64,000 nt of DNA from the NCBI RefSeq assembly GCF_000829515.1, contig NZ_JXRR01000010.1, positions 62,001 to 126,000 of the forward strand, in the 5' to 3' direction. The stretch is from Jeotgalibacillus campisalis (GTDB lineage Bacteria > Bacillota > Bacilli > Bacillales > Jeotgalibacillaceae). Numbering within the stretch: position 1 is the stretch's first letter; each line of letters begins with the position of its first letter. A model generated the notes under the pieces. The model was not told where the DNA came from. It did not search any database and saw only the letters and a list, made by a program, of their open reading frames with translations. Made by a program: the position numbers and the translations under genes. This document shows positions 17,418-26,034 of the stretch, in pieces.

Positions 17418-18138
17418 AGCAACGAAAGTCATTCATCGTCTTCAGTTAAGTGAAGAAGAACTCCGGAAAAGTGAACTGGAATCAATTGAAAGCATGCTTC
17501 TCGCGAATAAAGAGGCCATTCAGGAAACATTTAAAATCCTGAATCACCTCCAGGACCGGGGAATTTTGGAAATGGGAACCGCGCTCCTATCCCAGGGAGA
17601 CAAAGTAATGGATATTTTGGTTAAAACAGCCGATTCTCCTGAAACAACCAATACGCTGAAAAATCTTCTGCTGATGCTTGGGACATTAGGAACATTGAAT
17701 GTTCAGCAGCTTGAGCCATTGATTTTAAAAGTAAATACCGGTATCGCACGCATTTCAGAGCTATCTGAGGAAGATGAGAAGGGCGGTTACTTCACCCTTC
17801 TCCGGTCATTAACTGATCCGGACGTAAAAAGAGCGATGGCTGTGGGCATCACCTTTTTAAAAGGGATTGGTGAAAAGCAGGATGACCTGGAGCGCACAAC
17901 CAAAACGCCTGAAGATCAGCAGCATGAGCAAAATGATCAGGATGAATCGGACGGAGTTCAAAGAACAGTTGGCAGCGAACCGACGAGTATCCCATCAGAA
18001 GGGACCCATGACAGCAAGGAGAAGCATGCAGCTAAAAGGCCCGGTGGAAAAAGCTGGCTGCTCGCAGCTGCAGGAGTATCCCTGCTTTCGATCCCTCTCA
18101 CACTAGCTATCAAGAAAAAAGAACGGGCAACTAAATAG
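17410..18138 (+). CDS. yrhD: YrhD-like DUF1641 protein with C-terminal membrane anchor
   Basis: A 242-residue partner of the formate dehydrogenase. Residues 1-165 are the DUF1641 region shared with B. subtilis YrhD ([53 protein letters not shown]). Then comes a polar linker rich in Asp, Gln, Glu and Ser, followed by a hydrophobic segment, [19 protein letters not shown], and a basic tail KKKERATK. YrhD of B. subtilis is about 160 residues as I recall and lacks this anchor, so the extension may tether the dehydrogenase to the membrane (inference). GTG start, GAAGGAG upstream, coupled to fdhF by overlap. Confidence 0.85.
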   Translation: MAKATKVIHRLQLSEEELRKSELESIESMLLANKEAIQETFKILNHLQDRGILEMGTALLSQGDKVMDILVKTADSPETTNTLKNLLLMLGTLGTLNVQQLEPLILKVNTGIARISELSEEDEKGGYFTLLRSLTDPDVKRAMAVGITFLKGIGEKQDDLERTTKTPEDQQHEQNDQDESDGVQRTVGSEPTSIPSEGTHDSKEKHAAKRPGGKSWLLAAAGVSLLSIPLTLAIKKKERATK

Positions 18139-18142
18139 AACC

Positions 18143-18196
18143 GCAGAACCGCTTAAGTCTCGAAAAACCGTACTTGAGTGGTCTGCATGTTTTTAA
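18143..18196 (+). terminator. Terminator after the fdhF-yrhD operon
   Basis: Long imperfect stem gcagaaccgcttaagt / acttgagtggtctgc followed by atgttttt. Confidence 0.7.
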
Positions 18197-18257
18197 CTAT
18201 TTTCATCTAAAAAGAAACTAAAAGAAGAAGGATCCTCGATCTGAAAGGAGCACAATT

Positions 18258-19523
18258 ATGGCGAAAACAAAAAATCGTTGGCTTATTGCAGCAGCGGCAG
18301 TAGGCATACACATCTCAATTGGTTCCGTTTATTCTTGGAGCGTATTTTCAAATCCTCTTACAGAAAAGCATGGATGGTCATCAAGTGAAGTGGCACTCAC
18401 ATTTAGTATAGCAATCTTATTTTTAGGATTATCTGCTGCATTCATGGGTCATTTTGTGGAGAAGCATGGTCCTAAAAAATCAGGGATTGTTGCTTCCGTC
18501 TTGTTCGGAATTGGGATGATTGGAGCAGGTTTTGCAGACAGTATAGGGAACCTATACCTTCTCTATTTCTTTTACGGAGCACTTGGCGGCATGGGGCTTG
18601 GAATAGGGTACATTACACCTGTTTCATCATTAGTTAAATGGTTCCCTGACCGAAGAGGCCTTGCAACGGGTCTTGCCATTATGGGCTTCGGTTTTGCTTC
18701 ACTGATTGCAAGTCCAATTATTGAGGCACTCATCAATGCAATCGGCATTTCAAATACGTTCTTTCTTTTAGGTGCGATTTATTTTGTGCTAATGATCCTT
18801 TCTTCGCTGTACTTGGCGGCGCCACCAAAGGACTTCCTTCCTAAAGGAATGACAAAAGAAGAACTGAATGAAAAAACAACAGACAAAAAGACTGGAGATC
18901 TGTCTCAGCTGACAGCCAATGAAGCCATAAAAACAGTTCGCTTCTGGGCGTTATGGATCATGCTGTTTATTAATATTACTTGCGGCATCGCCATTATCTC
19001 AGTAGCATCGCCTATGGCACAGGATATAGCAGGAATGACAGCTGGAGCAGCGGCTCTTATGGTTGGTATTATGGGTCTGTTTAATGGATTTGGCCGTATA
19101 GGCTGGGCATCTGTCTCAGATTATATTGGTCGGCCGAATGTTTATACAGCATTTTTCGCCATTCAAACTGTAGCCTTTTTTATCCTGCCGAACATAACCA
19201 ATGCTATTATCTTTCAAATTTTAATTTTCGTCATCTTATCTTGTTATGGCGGCGGATTTGCCTCTATTCCTGCATATATTGGAGATTTGTTTGGGACAAA
19301 GCAGCTTGGTGCTATTCATGGCTATATTCTCACTGCCTGGGCGGCTGCAGGACTTGTTGGTCCAAGTGTGGTGACACGGATTGAGGAAGCTACAAACAGC
19401 TATCAGCTTACCATGTATATCTTCGCCGGCGCATTTGTTGTGGCGCTTGCAGTCTCGCTATTAATTCGTTTGAATATCAAGAAAATACGTGAAACTAATA
19501 ATAAAACAGCCACGGCAAGTTAA
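18258..19523 (+). CDS. OFA-family MFS transporter (oxalate/formate type)
   Basis: A 421-residue, 12-segment major facilitator. The start, RWLIAAAAVGIHISIGSVYSWSVFSNPL, and GYITPVSSLVKWFPDRRGLATGLAI are signatures of the oxalate:formate antiporter (OFA) group. The loop between segments 6 and 7 is short, with MTKEELNEK, and segment 11 has HGYILTAWAAAGLVGP. Lying between the formate dehydrogenase and fdhD, it is a good candidate for formate uptake or exchange, filling the place of the FNT-type channel YrhG that accompanies this locus in B. subtilis. AAAGGAG precedes the ATG. The exact anion is inferred from context. Confidence 0.85.
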   Translation: MAKTKNRWLIAAAAVGIHISIGSVYSWSVFSNPLTEKHGWSSSEVALTFSIAILFLGLSAAFMGHFVEKHGPKKSGIVASVLFGIGMIGAGFADSIGNLYLLYFFYGALGGMGLGIGYITPVSSLVKWFPDRRGLATGLAIMGFGFASLIASPIIEALINAIGISNTFFLLGAIYFVLMILSSLYLAAPPKDFLPKGMTKEELNEKTTDKKTGDLSQLTANEAIKTVRFWALWIMLFINITCGIAIISVASPMAQDIAGMTAGAAALMVGIMGLFNGFGRIGWASVSDYIGRPNVYTAFFAIQTVAFFILPNITNAIIFQILIFVILSCYGGGFASIPAYIGDLFGTKQLGAIHGYILTAWAAAGLVGPSVVTRIEEATNSYQLTMYIFAGAFVVALAVSLLIRLNIKKIRETNNKTATAS

Positions 19524-19530
19524 ACTGATA

Positions 19531-19757
19531 AGTGGCTGGGACATAACTGGAAAAAGGCTAAAAAATAGGCAACATATATCAGTAGTATGAGGTGAACGGA
19601 GCGGAAGGTGGCGACTCCAGCAGGATACGGCGTTTGCTTGAGACCCCGCAAGGCATAGCCTGAGGAGGGCTCAAGCGGCGTCCCTGCGGAAAGCGTCCAC
19701 CTGAAGCGAAGTGAACCGGTCAAAGAGCTTGAGACACTTTTGTCCCAAGCTCTTTTA
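19531..19757 (+). repeat. Dispersed repeat family A, copy 2
   Basis: Starts 8 bases after the transporter stop codon. The core matches copies 1 and 3; the first 60 bases have diverged. The terminal hairpin is gagcttgagaca (19725-19736) / tgtcccaagctc (19741-19752), followed by ttttaa. Three stem positions differ from copy 1 and the partner bases have changed with them, so pairing is kept. It is placed to act as the transporter gene terminator. Confidence 0.85.
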
Positions 19758-19784
19758 AGTCTAGTAACGTAAAGGAGAATGGAT

Positions 19785-20582
19785 ATGATTGAACCTGTTA
19801 CGCTCAACAGGACGGTTCTTAAAATAAAAAATGGGACAGGAGAATGGGTCACAGATGAGGTGGCGGCTGAACAGGCTGTAACGATTAAAATGAACGGGGA
19901 AGAATTCGTCACTATGGTTTGCACACCTGAATACATCGAGGATATGGTAATTGGATATCTTGCATCAGAAGGAATTATCCGTTCTTACCAAGATATCAAG
20001 AGCATTCGACTGGATGAAACAAATGGATTTGTGCACGTGGAAAGTGAGAGAATTAATCCTTTGTATGAGGGTCTTCAGAATAAAAGGTATCTTACCTCTT
20101 GCTGCGGCGGAAGCAGACAGGGATTTGTATTTGCGAGTGATGCTATGGCTGCTAAGAAAATGACTGAACGGCATGTGAAAATGACGCCCGCTGATTGCTC
20201 AAGACTAATGGATGAAATGCAGGGCAGTGCCGCCACATTCAAACAGACGGGCGGCGTTCACAATGCAGCTCTTTGTGATGCGAACGGTATTGTACTGAGC
20301 AGGATGGACATCGGAAGACACAATGCACTCGATAAAATTTACGGCTATTGTCTTAAAAACAATATTTCCGTAAAAGAAAAAGTCATCGTGTTTAGCGGCA
20401 GACTTTCTTCAGAAATTTTATTAAAGGTAGCAAAAATAGGATGTGAAATGGTTTTATCAAAATCAGCACCCACGCAAAGAGCACTCGAACTAGCAGAAGA
20501 GCTTCATATTACAGCAGTTGGATTTATTCGGGGCCAATCAATGAATGTATATACTCACCATGAACGCATTTCTCTTGATTAG
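19785..20582 (+). CDS. fdhD: Formate dehydrogenase accessory sulfurtransferase FdhD
   Basis: A protein of 265 residues that moves sulfur from a cysteine desulfurase to the Mo-cofactor, needed for formate dehydrogenase activity. Visible motifs are PEYIEDMVIGYLASEGII, TSCCGGSRQG (Cys106, Cys107), FKQTGGVHNAALCD, DIGRHNALDKIYGYCL and FSGRLSSEILLKVA. E. coli FdhD uses a CxxC pair, while here the pair is adjacent (CC) and the third-position cysteine is Ser, as I believe is usual in Bacillus. The ATG at 19785 has AGGAG 7 bases upstream; the ATG at 19779 is too close to it. It follows repeat copy 2, so it needs its own promoter or read-through. Confidence 0.9.
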   Translation: MIEPVTLNRTVLKIKNGTGEWVTDEVAAEQAVTIKMNGEEFVTMVCTPEYIEDMVIGYLASEGIIRSYQDIKSIRLDETNGFVHVESERINPLYEGLQNKRYLTSCCGGSRQGFVFASDAMAAKKMTERHVKMTPADCSRLMDEMQGSAATFKQTGGVHNAALCDANGIVLSRMDIGRHNALDKIYGYCLKNNISVKEKVIVFSGRLSSEILLKVAKIGCEMVLSKSAPTQRALELAEELHITAVGFIRGQSMNVYTHHERISLD

Positions 20583-20623
20583 ATGTATTCGATTCGAGAG
20601 GACGTTCTTTGTTATGTACTAAA

Positions 20624-20660
20624 TTAAAAAAAGAGCAACATGAAAATGCTGCTCTTTTTC
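20624..20660. terminator. Bidirectional terminator between fdhD and the Spo0M-like gene
   Basis: Stem aaagagcaacat / atgctgctcttt with A-rich and T-rich flanks, serving both convergent genes. Confidence 0.8.
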
Positions 20661-20681
20661 TCGTTTATTTTTCCGCCGCTT

Positions 20682-21077
20682 TTAATGTGTCTCTGTAAGT
20701 TTAATTTCATCATGGTCAATAGACTGCACATTATCAGCAAAAATTAATCTAGTCCTGAACCGATAGGAGGCATCATCCGAGCATTTTGCCATGGACGCAG
20801 GGAGGGTATAAGAGAAAGGGATCTTTGTCCAATCCTTATCGTCAATCACTTTAGACATATAAATGGTGGTTGCGACTTCTACCATTTTTTCTGTATTCGT
20901 TTCTTTATCAAGCAACATCAAATCGCACTCCAGCCGCGATACTTTCTTTTTGCTTTTAGGTCCTTTTAAAAGGAATTCCCCCGATATTTTATCCCCGGGA
21001 AGCAGAGAGTGATGATTCAGCATTAAATCTACTTTCCCTTTATCTCTGTAAATCCATTTTTTTAGTGTGTTAATCAT
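20682..21077 (-). CDS. Spo0M-like arrestin-fold protein, short form
   Basis: A 131-residue protein matching only the N-terminal half of Spo0M, the sporulation-control protein of about 258 residues in B. subtilis: VDLMLNHHSLLPGDKISGEF, then KKKVSRLECDLML and FSYTLPAS. The frame closes cleanly with a normal stop and its own terminator, and no second half is visible in other frames, so it may be a genuine one-domain member rather than a fresh truncation. AAGGAG lies 8 bases before the ATG. A role in sporulation is assumed from the family. Confidence 0.7.
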   Translation of the reverse strand: MINTLKKWIYRDKGKVDLMLNHHSLLPGDKISGEFLLKGPKSKKKVSRLECDLMLLDKETNTEKMVEVATTIYMSKVIDDKDWTKIPFSYTLPASMAKCSDDASYRFRTRLIFADNVQSIDHDEIKLTETH

Positions 21078-21171
21078 GGAAGCAGCTCCTTCCTTTCTTT
21101 AATGAAACTTACTTCATTTAGCAGCTCTAATGATAGATACGGGTCAGAAAGTAAAAAGTTTCATGCGGTGA

Positions 21172-22392
21172 TTAAGCAAGATCTCCCCCTGGGGTTTCTT
21201 TCAATGAACTTCCGGTCTTTAACTTGCGGAACTTTACATAAAATACATACGTCATACTAAAAGACAAGATTCCGAACACAATGACCATAAGCTGAAGACC
21301 AATCATATCAAGCAGAAATCCTGTCAGCAGCAAGACTACCTGAAAGATCAGGCGGTCAAGCATATTTCTGAAAGAAAAGAATCGCCCGTGAAATTCCTTA
21401 GGCACGCGCGTTTGAAAGATCGTGGCTGCAGTAGGGAAAAAACAACCTACAGAAAAACCGAATACGATAAATGCGAGAATCGTCATAAATGGAATATCCG
21501 CAAAATAGAGAAGGAATTGGGAGATTCCTATAATAAACGAAAAAGTAAATAAAATTGAGTATGGAGAAAATCTATCGCCAAGCTTCTTAATATAAAAGGC
21601 CCCAACCATAAAGGATAGCCCTTCTGCTGTATAAATCCATCCTTTAATTGAAGCACTGTCCTGAATCTCGCTGATGTTAATAACCATTAAATTAAATCCG
21701 CCAATGAAAAGCAGCGGGATCAGGGTAAGCACCAAGGTCATTAGCACAATGGGAAGCCCTTTAATAATAGGAAAGACATCTTTAAATCCAGTGTTTAGTT
21801 TTTTGGCTTCATCTGGCAAAGACTTGGTTTGTTTTTCGTCAATTTCCAAAAGCCAGGTGACCCCGAAGAGTAAGGCATAAGCAGTCAGAGATAAGACATA
21901 GATCATGGAAAGAGACATCATGGTAAGGAAAATCCCTGCAATGGCTGTTCCTAAAACGCGCGATAGTGTAGAGACATTCATATGGATGCCATTCAGCTGA
22001 AGAAGCTGCCGCTCTTTTACAACAAGAGGGATCGCTGCCTGAAGAGCTGGGAAATAAAAAGCGGCTGACATTTGAATAAAGACCAGAAAGACGATCATCC
22101 ACCAAACCGAACCCGTTTCAATGGCAATCAGCATAAAAACAACACTGATCGATCTTACGAACCCCGAGGCTAGCATAACGGTTTTCTTCTTCATCTGATC
22201 GGTTATTCTCCCGGCAAGAGGACCAATGGCAATACCTGCAAGAAGTCCTATTGCAAGGATAACCGCTTTTAAAAAGTCGGAAGGAATTTTCTCCTGCATA
22301 AACTCCAAGTTGCCGATAATTCCAAGCCATAGCCCCACACCGGCAATGAATTCACCGGTTAACAGGATCCAAACATTTCGATTACGTATCAT
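21172..22392 (-). CDS. MFS transporter, MFS_3/MefA-like efflux type
   Basis: A 406-residue membrane protein with 12 predicted segments. Segment 1, NVWILLTGEFIAGVGLWLG, and the loop 2-3 motif AGRITDQMKKKTVML resemble the macrolide-efflux-like (MFS_3) group. VFIQMSAAFYFPALQAAIP in segment 4 and NGIHMNVSTLSRVLG in segment 5 are also typical of that group. Substrate unknown; a drug or metabolite exporter is likely. ATG with GAGAGGG upstream. Monocistronic, divergent from the RsbR gene at 22606. Confidence 0.75.
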   Translation of the reverse strand: MIRNRNVWILLTGEFIAGVGLWLGIIGNLEFMQEKIPSDFLKAVILAIGLLAGIAIGPLAGRITDQMKKKTVMLASGFVRSISVVFMLIAIETGSVWWMIVFLVFIQMSAAFYFPALQAAIPLVVKERQLLQLNGIHMNVSTLSRVLGTAIAGIFLTMMSLSMIYVLSLTAYALLFGVTWLLEIDEKQTKSLPDEAKKLNTGFKDVFPIIKGLPIVLMTLVLTLIPLLFIGGFNLMVINISEIQDSASIKGWIYTAEGLSFMVGAFYIKKLGDRFSPYSILFTFSFIIGISQFLLYFADIPFMTILAFIVFGFSVGCFFPTAATIFQTRVPKEFHGRFFSFRNMLDRLIFQVVLLLTGFLLDMIGLQLMVIVFGILSFSMTYVFYVKFRKLKTGSSLKETPGGDLA

Positions 22393-22605
22393 TTCGTTAA
22401 CCCTCTCATTCTTTTACTATCAATTAGTATGATTCAAACAACGATTATTGTCCATGAATTCTGACATTTACTATAAAACTTCAAGAAAAGAAATTATAAA
22501 ATTAAAAAGTTTAAATTCTCCATATCTTGAATTTCATGATAAAATCTAATTAACAAGTAAACTTCTATAAATAGTAGCATACCCAGCTTTTAAAGGAGAG
22601 ACCAC

Positions 22606-23448
22606 ATGGACAAGGATAAGTCATTATACGCTTATTTAGAAGAGCATTCAAAAATAATTTCAAATGAATGGTATGAAACGATACAAGAGGAAGATCCGCA
22701 AGCGGTGTATGCTTCCAGGAATCCAAATGTAATAGAAGGCCTGAAAAAACAAAATCTTGAATTCAACTATCTGGTGAACCGGATCTTTAATGATGAACAA
22801 GAATATTACTATACAGAAATTAAAAAGTGGGCAAAATCTATTGCTGAAGACATAGAGCATCAAAAGACCCCGATTCATAAAATTATCAGGGAATTTATGA
22901 GAGTCCGGAATTTATATCTCTCTTATATTAGAACATATGCCAGAAATAGCAATGATCAGGTTTCGCCGGAACGGATGGAAGAATGGCGGGATCGGATGAC
23001 AAAAGCAGTGGATCATGCTCTTACTTTATTTGTTGAGGAAGCATTTATATTATCAGAGCGGCAAATTAAGTCTCAAAAAAACATGATTAATGAATTAAGC
23101 TCTCCTGTAATTGTTCTGCATAAAGGGGCAGCTCTTCTTCCTTTAATTGGTGATATTGACTCCGAAAGAGCTAGAATTATCATGGACAGCACGCTTTTTC
23201 AATGTATGGAAAAACAAGTGTCACACCTATTCCTGGATTTATCAGGTGTGTTAATCATCGATACGATGGTGGCCCAGCAGCTTTCTCATTTAATGACGGG
23301 ACTGAAATTGATTGGCGTTGAAACAACGATTTCAGGTATACGACCTGAGATTGCACAAACCTCTGTTCAACTGGGAATTAAATTTGAAGAAGGCACGATT
23401 AAATCTACGCTTGCCCATGCAATATCAGACACGATATCAACTTTATAA
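22606..23448 (+). CDS. RsbR-type stressosome protein, paralogue 1
   Basis: A 280-residue protein: an N-terminal helical non-haem globin-like sensor (about 1-155) and a C-terminal STAS domain (about 165-280). RsbR proteins form the stressosome with RsbS and release the kinase RsbT to switch on sigma-B. The STAS core reads LPLIGDIDSERARII and LDLSGVLIIDTMVAQQL. Relative to RsbRA, the phosphosite equivalent to Thr205 is kept (Thr220), while that equivalent to Thr171 is Ser186. AAAGGAG precedes the ATG. A close paralogue follows 90 bases downstream. Confidence 0.88.
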   Translation: MDKDKSLYAYLEEHSKIISNEWYETIQEEDPQAVYASRNPNVIEGLKKQNLEFNYLVNRIFNDEQEYYYTEIKKWAKSIAEDIEHQKTPIHKIIREFMRVRNLYLSYIRTYARNSNDQVSPERMEEWRDRMTKAVDHALTLFVEEAFILSERQIKSQKNMINELSSPVIVLHKGAALLPLIGDIDSERARIIMDSTLFQCMEKQVSHLFLDLSGVLIIDTMVAQQLSHLMTGLKLIGVETTISGIRPEIAQTSVQLGIKFEEGTIKSTLAHAISDTISTL

Positions 23449-23456
23449 AGTCACGC

Positions 23457-23490
23457 TCTTTAATGGAAGAATGGTCCATTAAAGAGCTGG
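23457..23490 (+). other. Strong hairpin between the two rsbR paralogues
   Basis: gctctttaatgga / tccattaaagagc forms a 12-13 bp stem with an 8-base loop. No T run follows on either strand, so it may be a processing or stability element, or a weak terminator. Confidence 0.5.
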
Positions 23491-23537
23491 ATGTTAATGT
23501 GATATACTTTTGAAATCAAGCAGCAGGAGGAATTTCC

Positions 23538-24374
23538 ATGGATGCCAATAAAAGAATCGGATTATATATAGTAGAGGAAAGCTATCAATTAGCTGAGAAA
23601 ATGAATGAAGATCTAGATAAAGATTTTATCCATATGAGTGTAAGTGAAGAAGAAGTAATTGAATTGAATCAATGGCGGGCAGAATTTATCAAGTATCTTG
23701 GGGAAGCAGTTCAGGCTGACTCCTCTGAAGCGGTATGGTCTAAGGCTGAGGAATGGGCAAGGCTTTCGGGAGAAGCGGCTGTTTCCCGTGGCGTTCAACT
23801 CGATGATGCGATGACGACGTTAACGTCATGGCGAACGGTGATTTGGGTCGCAATCAAAGAAAAACTGGGAGATATCGAATTATCACCTGTGCAGATTATT
23901 GATATAAGTCTTATTATGAATCCAATTATTGATTATGCAGGTCAGGTCTTTAGTTTGGCCTATGTAAAAAACTATCAGGAAAGCATTAAAAAGTCTCAAA
24001 GTTCGGTGCTTGAGTACTCAGTTCCTGTGGTAGGTTTGTCTAATGATGTAGCAATTTTGCCGCTTATTGGCGAACTGGATGATGAACGAGCAAAAATTTT
24101 AAAAGAAGTTGCGCTTCATAAATGTCTTGAACTTCGTAATTCTACTTTGATCCTTGATTTATCAGGCGTGCCGATGGTTGATACCATGGTTGCCAATGAA
24201 CTATCACAGGTCATTGATTCATTAAAATTAATTGGCGTGAAAACGGTTCTAACCGGACTGCGGCCGGAAATTGCACAGGCTGTAGTGGAGATTGGCATTA
24301 AATTTGAAGGAATGACCATTATGAAAAACCTTAAAAATGCAATTGAGGAACTTCAAAATAAACACACCTTCTAA
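23538..24374 (+). CDS. RsbR-type stressosome protein, paralogue 2
   Basis: A 278-residue paralogue of the preceding gene, the same length as RsbRD of B. subtilis, with an N-terminal sensor domain (to about residue 150) and a C-terminal STAS domain. STAS motifs are LPLIGELDDERAKIL and LDLSGVPMVDTMVANEL. The RsbRA Thr205 equivalent is Thr216; the Thr171 equivalent is Asp182, a natural phosphomimic. The two sensor domains are far more different than the two STAS domains, which fits different input signals feeding one complex. AGGAGG precedes the ATG. A good terminator follows. Confidence 0.88.
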   Translation: MDANKRIGLYIVEESYQLAEKMNEDLDKDFIHMSVSEEEVIELNQWRAEFIKYLGEAVQADSSEAVWSKAEEWARLSGEAAVSRGVQLDDAMTTLTSWRTVIWVAIKEKLGDIELSPVQIIDISLIMNPIIDYAGQVFSLAYVKNYQESIKKSQSSVLEYSVPVVGLSNDVAILPLIGELDDERAKILKEVALHKCLELRNSTLILDLSGVPMVDTMVANELSQVIDSLKLIGVKTVLTGLRPEIAQAVVEIGIKFEGMTIMKNLKNAIEELQNKHTF

Positions 24375-24379
24375 TCTGG

Positions 24380-24418
24380 CTCTTGCCGTCCTTACAACAG
24401 GGGCGACAAGAGTTTTTT
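24380..24418 (+). terminator. Terminator of the second rsbR gene
   Basis: Stem ctcttgccgtcc / ggggcgacaagag (minor mismatches) followed by six T. Confidence 0.8.
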
Positions 24419-24621
24419 AAAAGATTTGAAGGGCTCTATTTTCTATTTTAGGTAAAAAATAACAACGGGTTCTTTAGTCTATTCAGAATAATCGTTATAC
24501 TTACTATATCTTCTTACCAAATAGGCGGAGAAAGGGTAAAAGACTAGAAGTTAAAACGTTTAACTACAAACGATAAATAACCAAGATATAAATGAAAAAG
24601 AAGCGCAGGGAGGACAATCAG

Positions 24622-25635
24622 ATGTCAGAAAATCCGTATAACAAAGACGAATTTGCATCGTTTGATCAATATTTTGAGGAAGAAATGAAAAAGGTAAATG
24701 AACAGCTGGATCAGGAAGTGCTGATCGCCATGATAGGAGATGTTAATGCAGGGAAGTCATCTGCAATTAATCAATTAATAGGCGATAACGTAGCAGAGAC
24801 AGGTGCGAAGCCGGGTGAAACAAAAGGTGTCAAACGGTATCAATATCGTGACCGGATTTTCTTTGTCGATACCCCGGGTCTCGATGACATTGTACGTGAG
24901 CATTCTGATGTCACGGTGAAATTCTATAAGGAAGCAGATATTGTTCTGTTTTTTCTAAATGCTGCGGGTACCGTTCTGTCAGAAGGAGAAAGAAAGTCAT
25001 TGGCAGAAATAGAAAAGATTAATGCAAACATTCTGATCGTGCTGAATAAGATTGATGCTGCTGAACAAATCCCTGAGATCGTAGGCTACATTAAAAAGCA
25101 TACGAACAGAAAACACCCTGTCATTCCGGTCTCTTCAAAAACAGGAGAAAACATAGATGACCTGCGTAACAAAATGCTGGACTTGCTGAAAAAGAAAAAA
25201 AAAGACATCCTGTTCGCAAAAAGTATAAAAGTAAAATCTTCAACCGCCAATAAATGGATTTTAGGAGCGAGTGGATCAGCTGCTGCGATTGGTGCTACAC
25301 CAATACCAGGTGCTGATATTGTTCCGATTACCGCTATTCAGGTAGGAATGATGGTCAAGCTTGCAACGCTGTATGAAAAACCGCTTTCGAAGGAACGTGC
25401 AAGGGAACTGGCGATCGCGACAGTAGCCGGCAATATAGGGAAAAGTGTATTCAGACAAATTGTTAAAGCCTTCCCTGGGGTTGGCTCAGCAGCTGCGGCA
25501 AGCGTCGCCGGCACAATGACCTTTTCACTGGGTCATGCAATGAAATATGCATATGAAAATAATATCGACCTGGATGCTGCAGCCTTGAAATCAATTTATG
25601 AAATGTTTATCAAGAAAAATGAAAGCAAAGTATAA
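24622..25635 (+). CDS. Era-like GTPase with C-terminal DUF697 domain
   Basis: A 337-residue protein. The G domain (about 30-195) has G1 GDVNAGKSS at 39-47, G3 DTPG, G4 NKID and G5 SSKTG, so it should bind and hydrolyse GTP. Residues about 215-325 are the DUF697 domain, with GASGSAAAIGATPIPGAD and a second weakly hydrophobic Ala/Gly-rich stretch (GVGSAAAASVAG), which may associate with the membrane. The ATG at 24622 has GGGAGG 8 bases upstream; the ATG at 24592 has no site. Cellular role unknown; similar GTPases are proposed to act in stress or membrane remodelling. Confidence 0.8.
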   Translation: MSENPYNKDEFASFDQYFEEEMKKVNEQLDQEVLIAMIGDVNAGKSSAINQLIGDNVAETGAKPGETKGVKRYQYRDRIFFVDTPGLDDIVREHSDVTVKFYKEADIVLFFLNAAGTVLSEGERKSLAEIEKINANILIVLNKIDAAEQIPEIVGYIKKHTNRKHPVIPVSSKTGENIDDLRNKMLDLLKKKKKDILFAKSIKVKSSTANKWILGASGSAAAIGATPIPGADIVPITAIQVGMMVKLATLYEKPLSKERARELAIATVAGNIGKSVFRQIVKAFPGVGSAAAASVAGTMTFSLGHAMKYAYENNIDLDAAALKSIYEMFIKKNESKV

Positions 25636-26034
25636 ACACTCGTCATCTGCCAGTCCTGCTTAAGAAGTGAGGCTAAAAGAAACTGCTTAGACTATATTGT
25701 GAAGATTATTATAGAGAATGTTCTCGTGAATGAAAATTCACGGGGACATTCTTTATTTTGTGACAATTTCTATGTAATAAATTGTAGCATTAAAAAGCTG
25801 AAAGCATGATGAAGTGGTGGTGTGACATTAAACTAGATGGAACGTTATGAAGACGGCTTACAAACTGCCGAATGGAAAGCATTAGGCTAAAAATAGAAAA
25901 AACGGTTCTATTGTTAGGTCTTAACTTAGTAATCTAAGTAACAAAAATTGTAGGTTTAAAATACTATTTAATTAAAATATACTATTTTCCTATTTTATTG
26001 TTATAATTAACCTTATAAAAGATACGATTATTTA
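25636..26034. other. Intergenic region, about 400 bp
   Basis: Contains the terminator at 25715-25758 and then about 270 AT-rich bases leading to the GGDEF-EAL gene. I see no gene here and no recognisable riboswitch core; a promoter is likely near the AT-rich end, but none stands out. Confidence 0.5.
25715..25758 (+). terminator. Terminator of the GTPase gene
   Basis: Stem agaatgttctcgtgaat / attcacggggacattct with a 4-base loop, followed by ttatttt. Confidence 0.75.

Noticed and set aside
19520-19936. 138-codon minus-strand reading frame across repeat copy 2
   Set aside because: It covers the repeat and the start of fdhD, has no ribosome site, and is not conserved in the other repeat copies.
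25760-26034. c-di-GMP riboswitch before the GGDEF-EAL gene
   Set aside because: None of the conserved c-di-GMP-I or -II aptamer motifs could be found in the leader.
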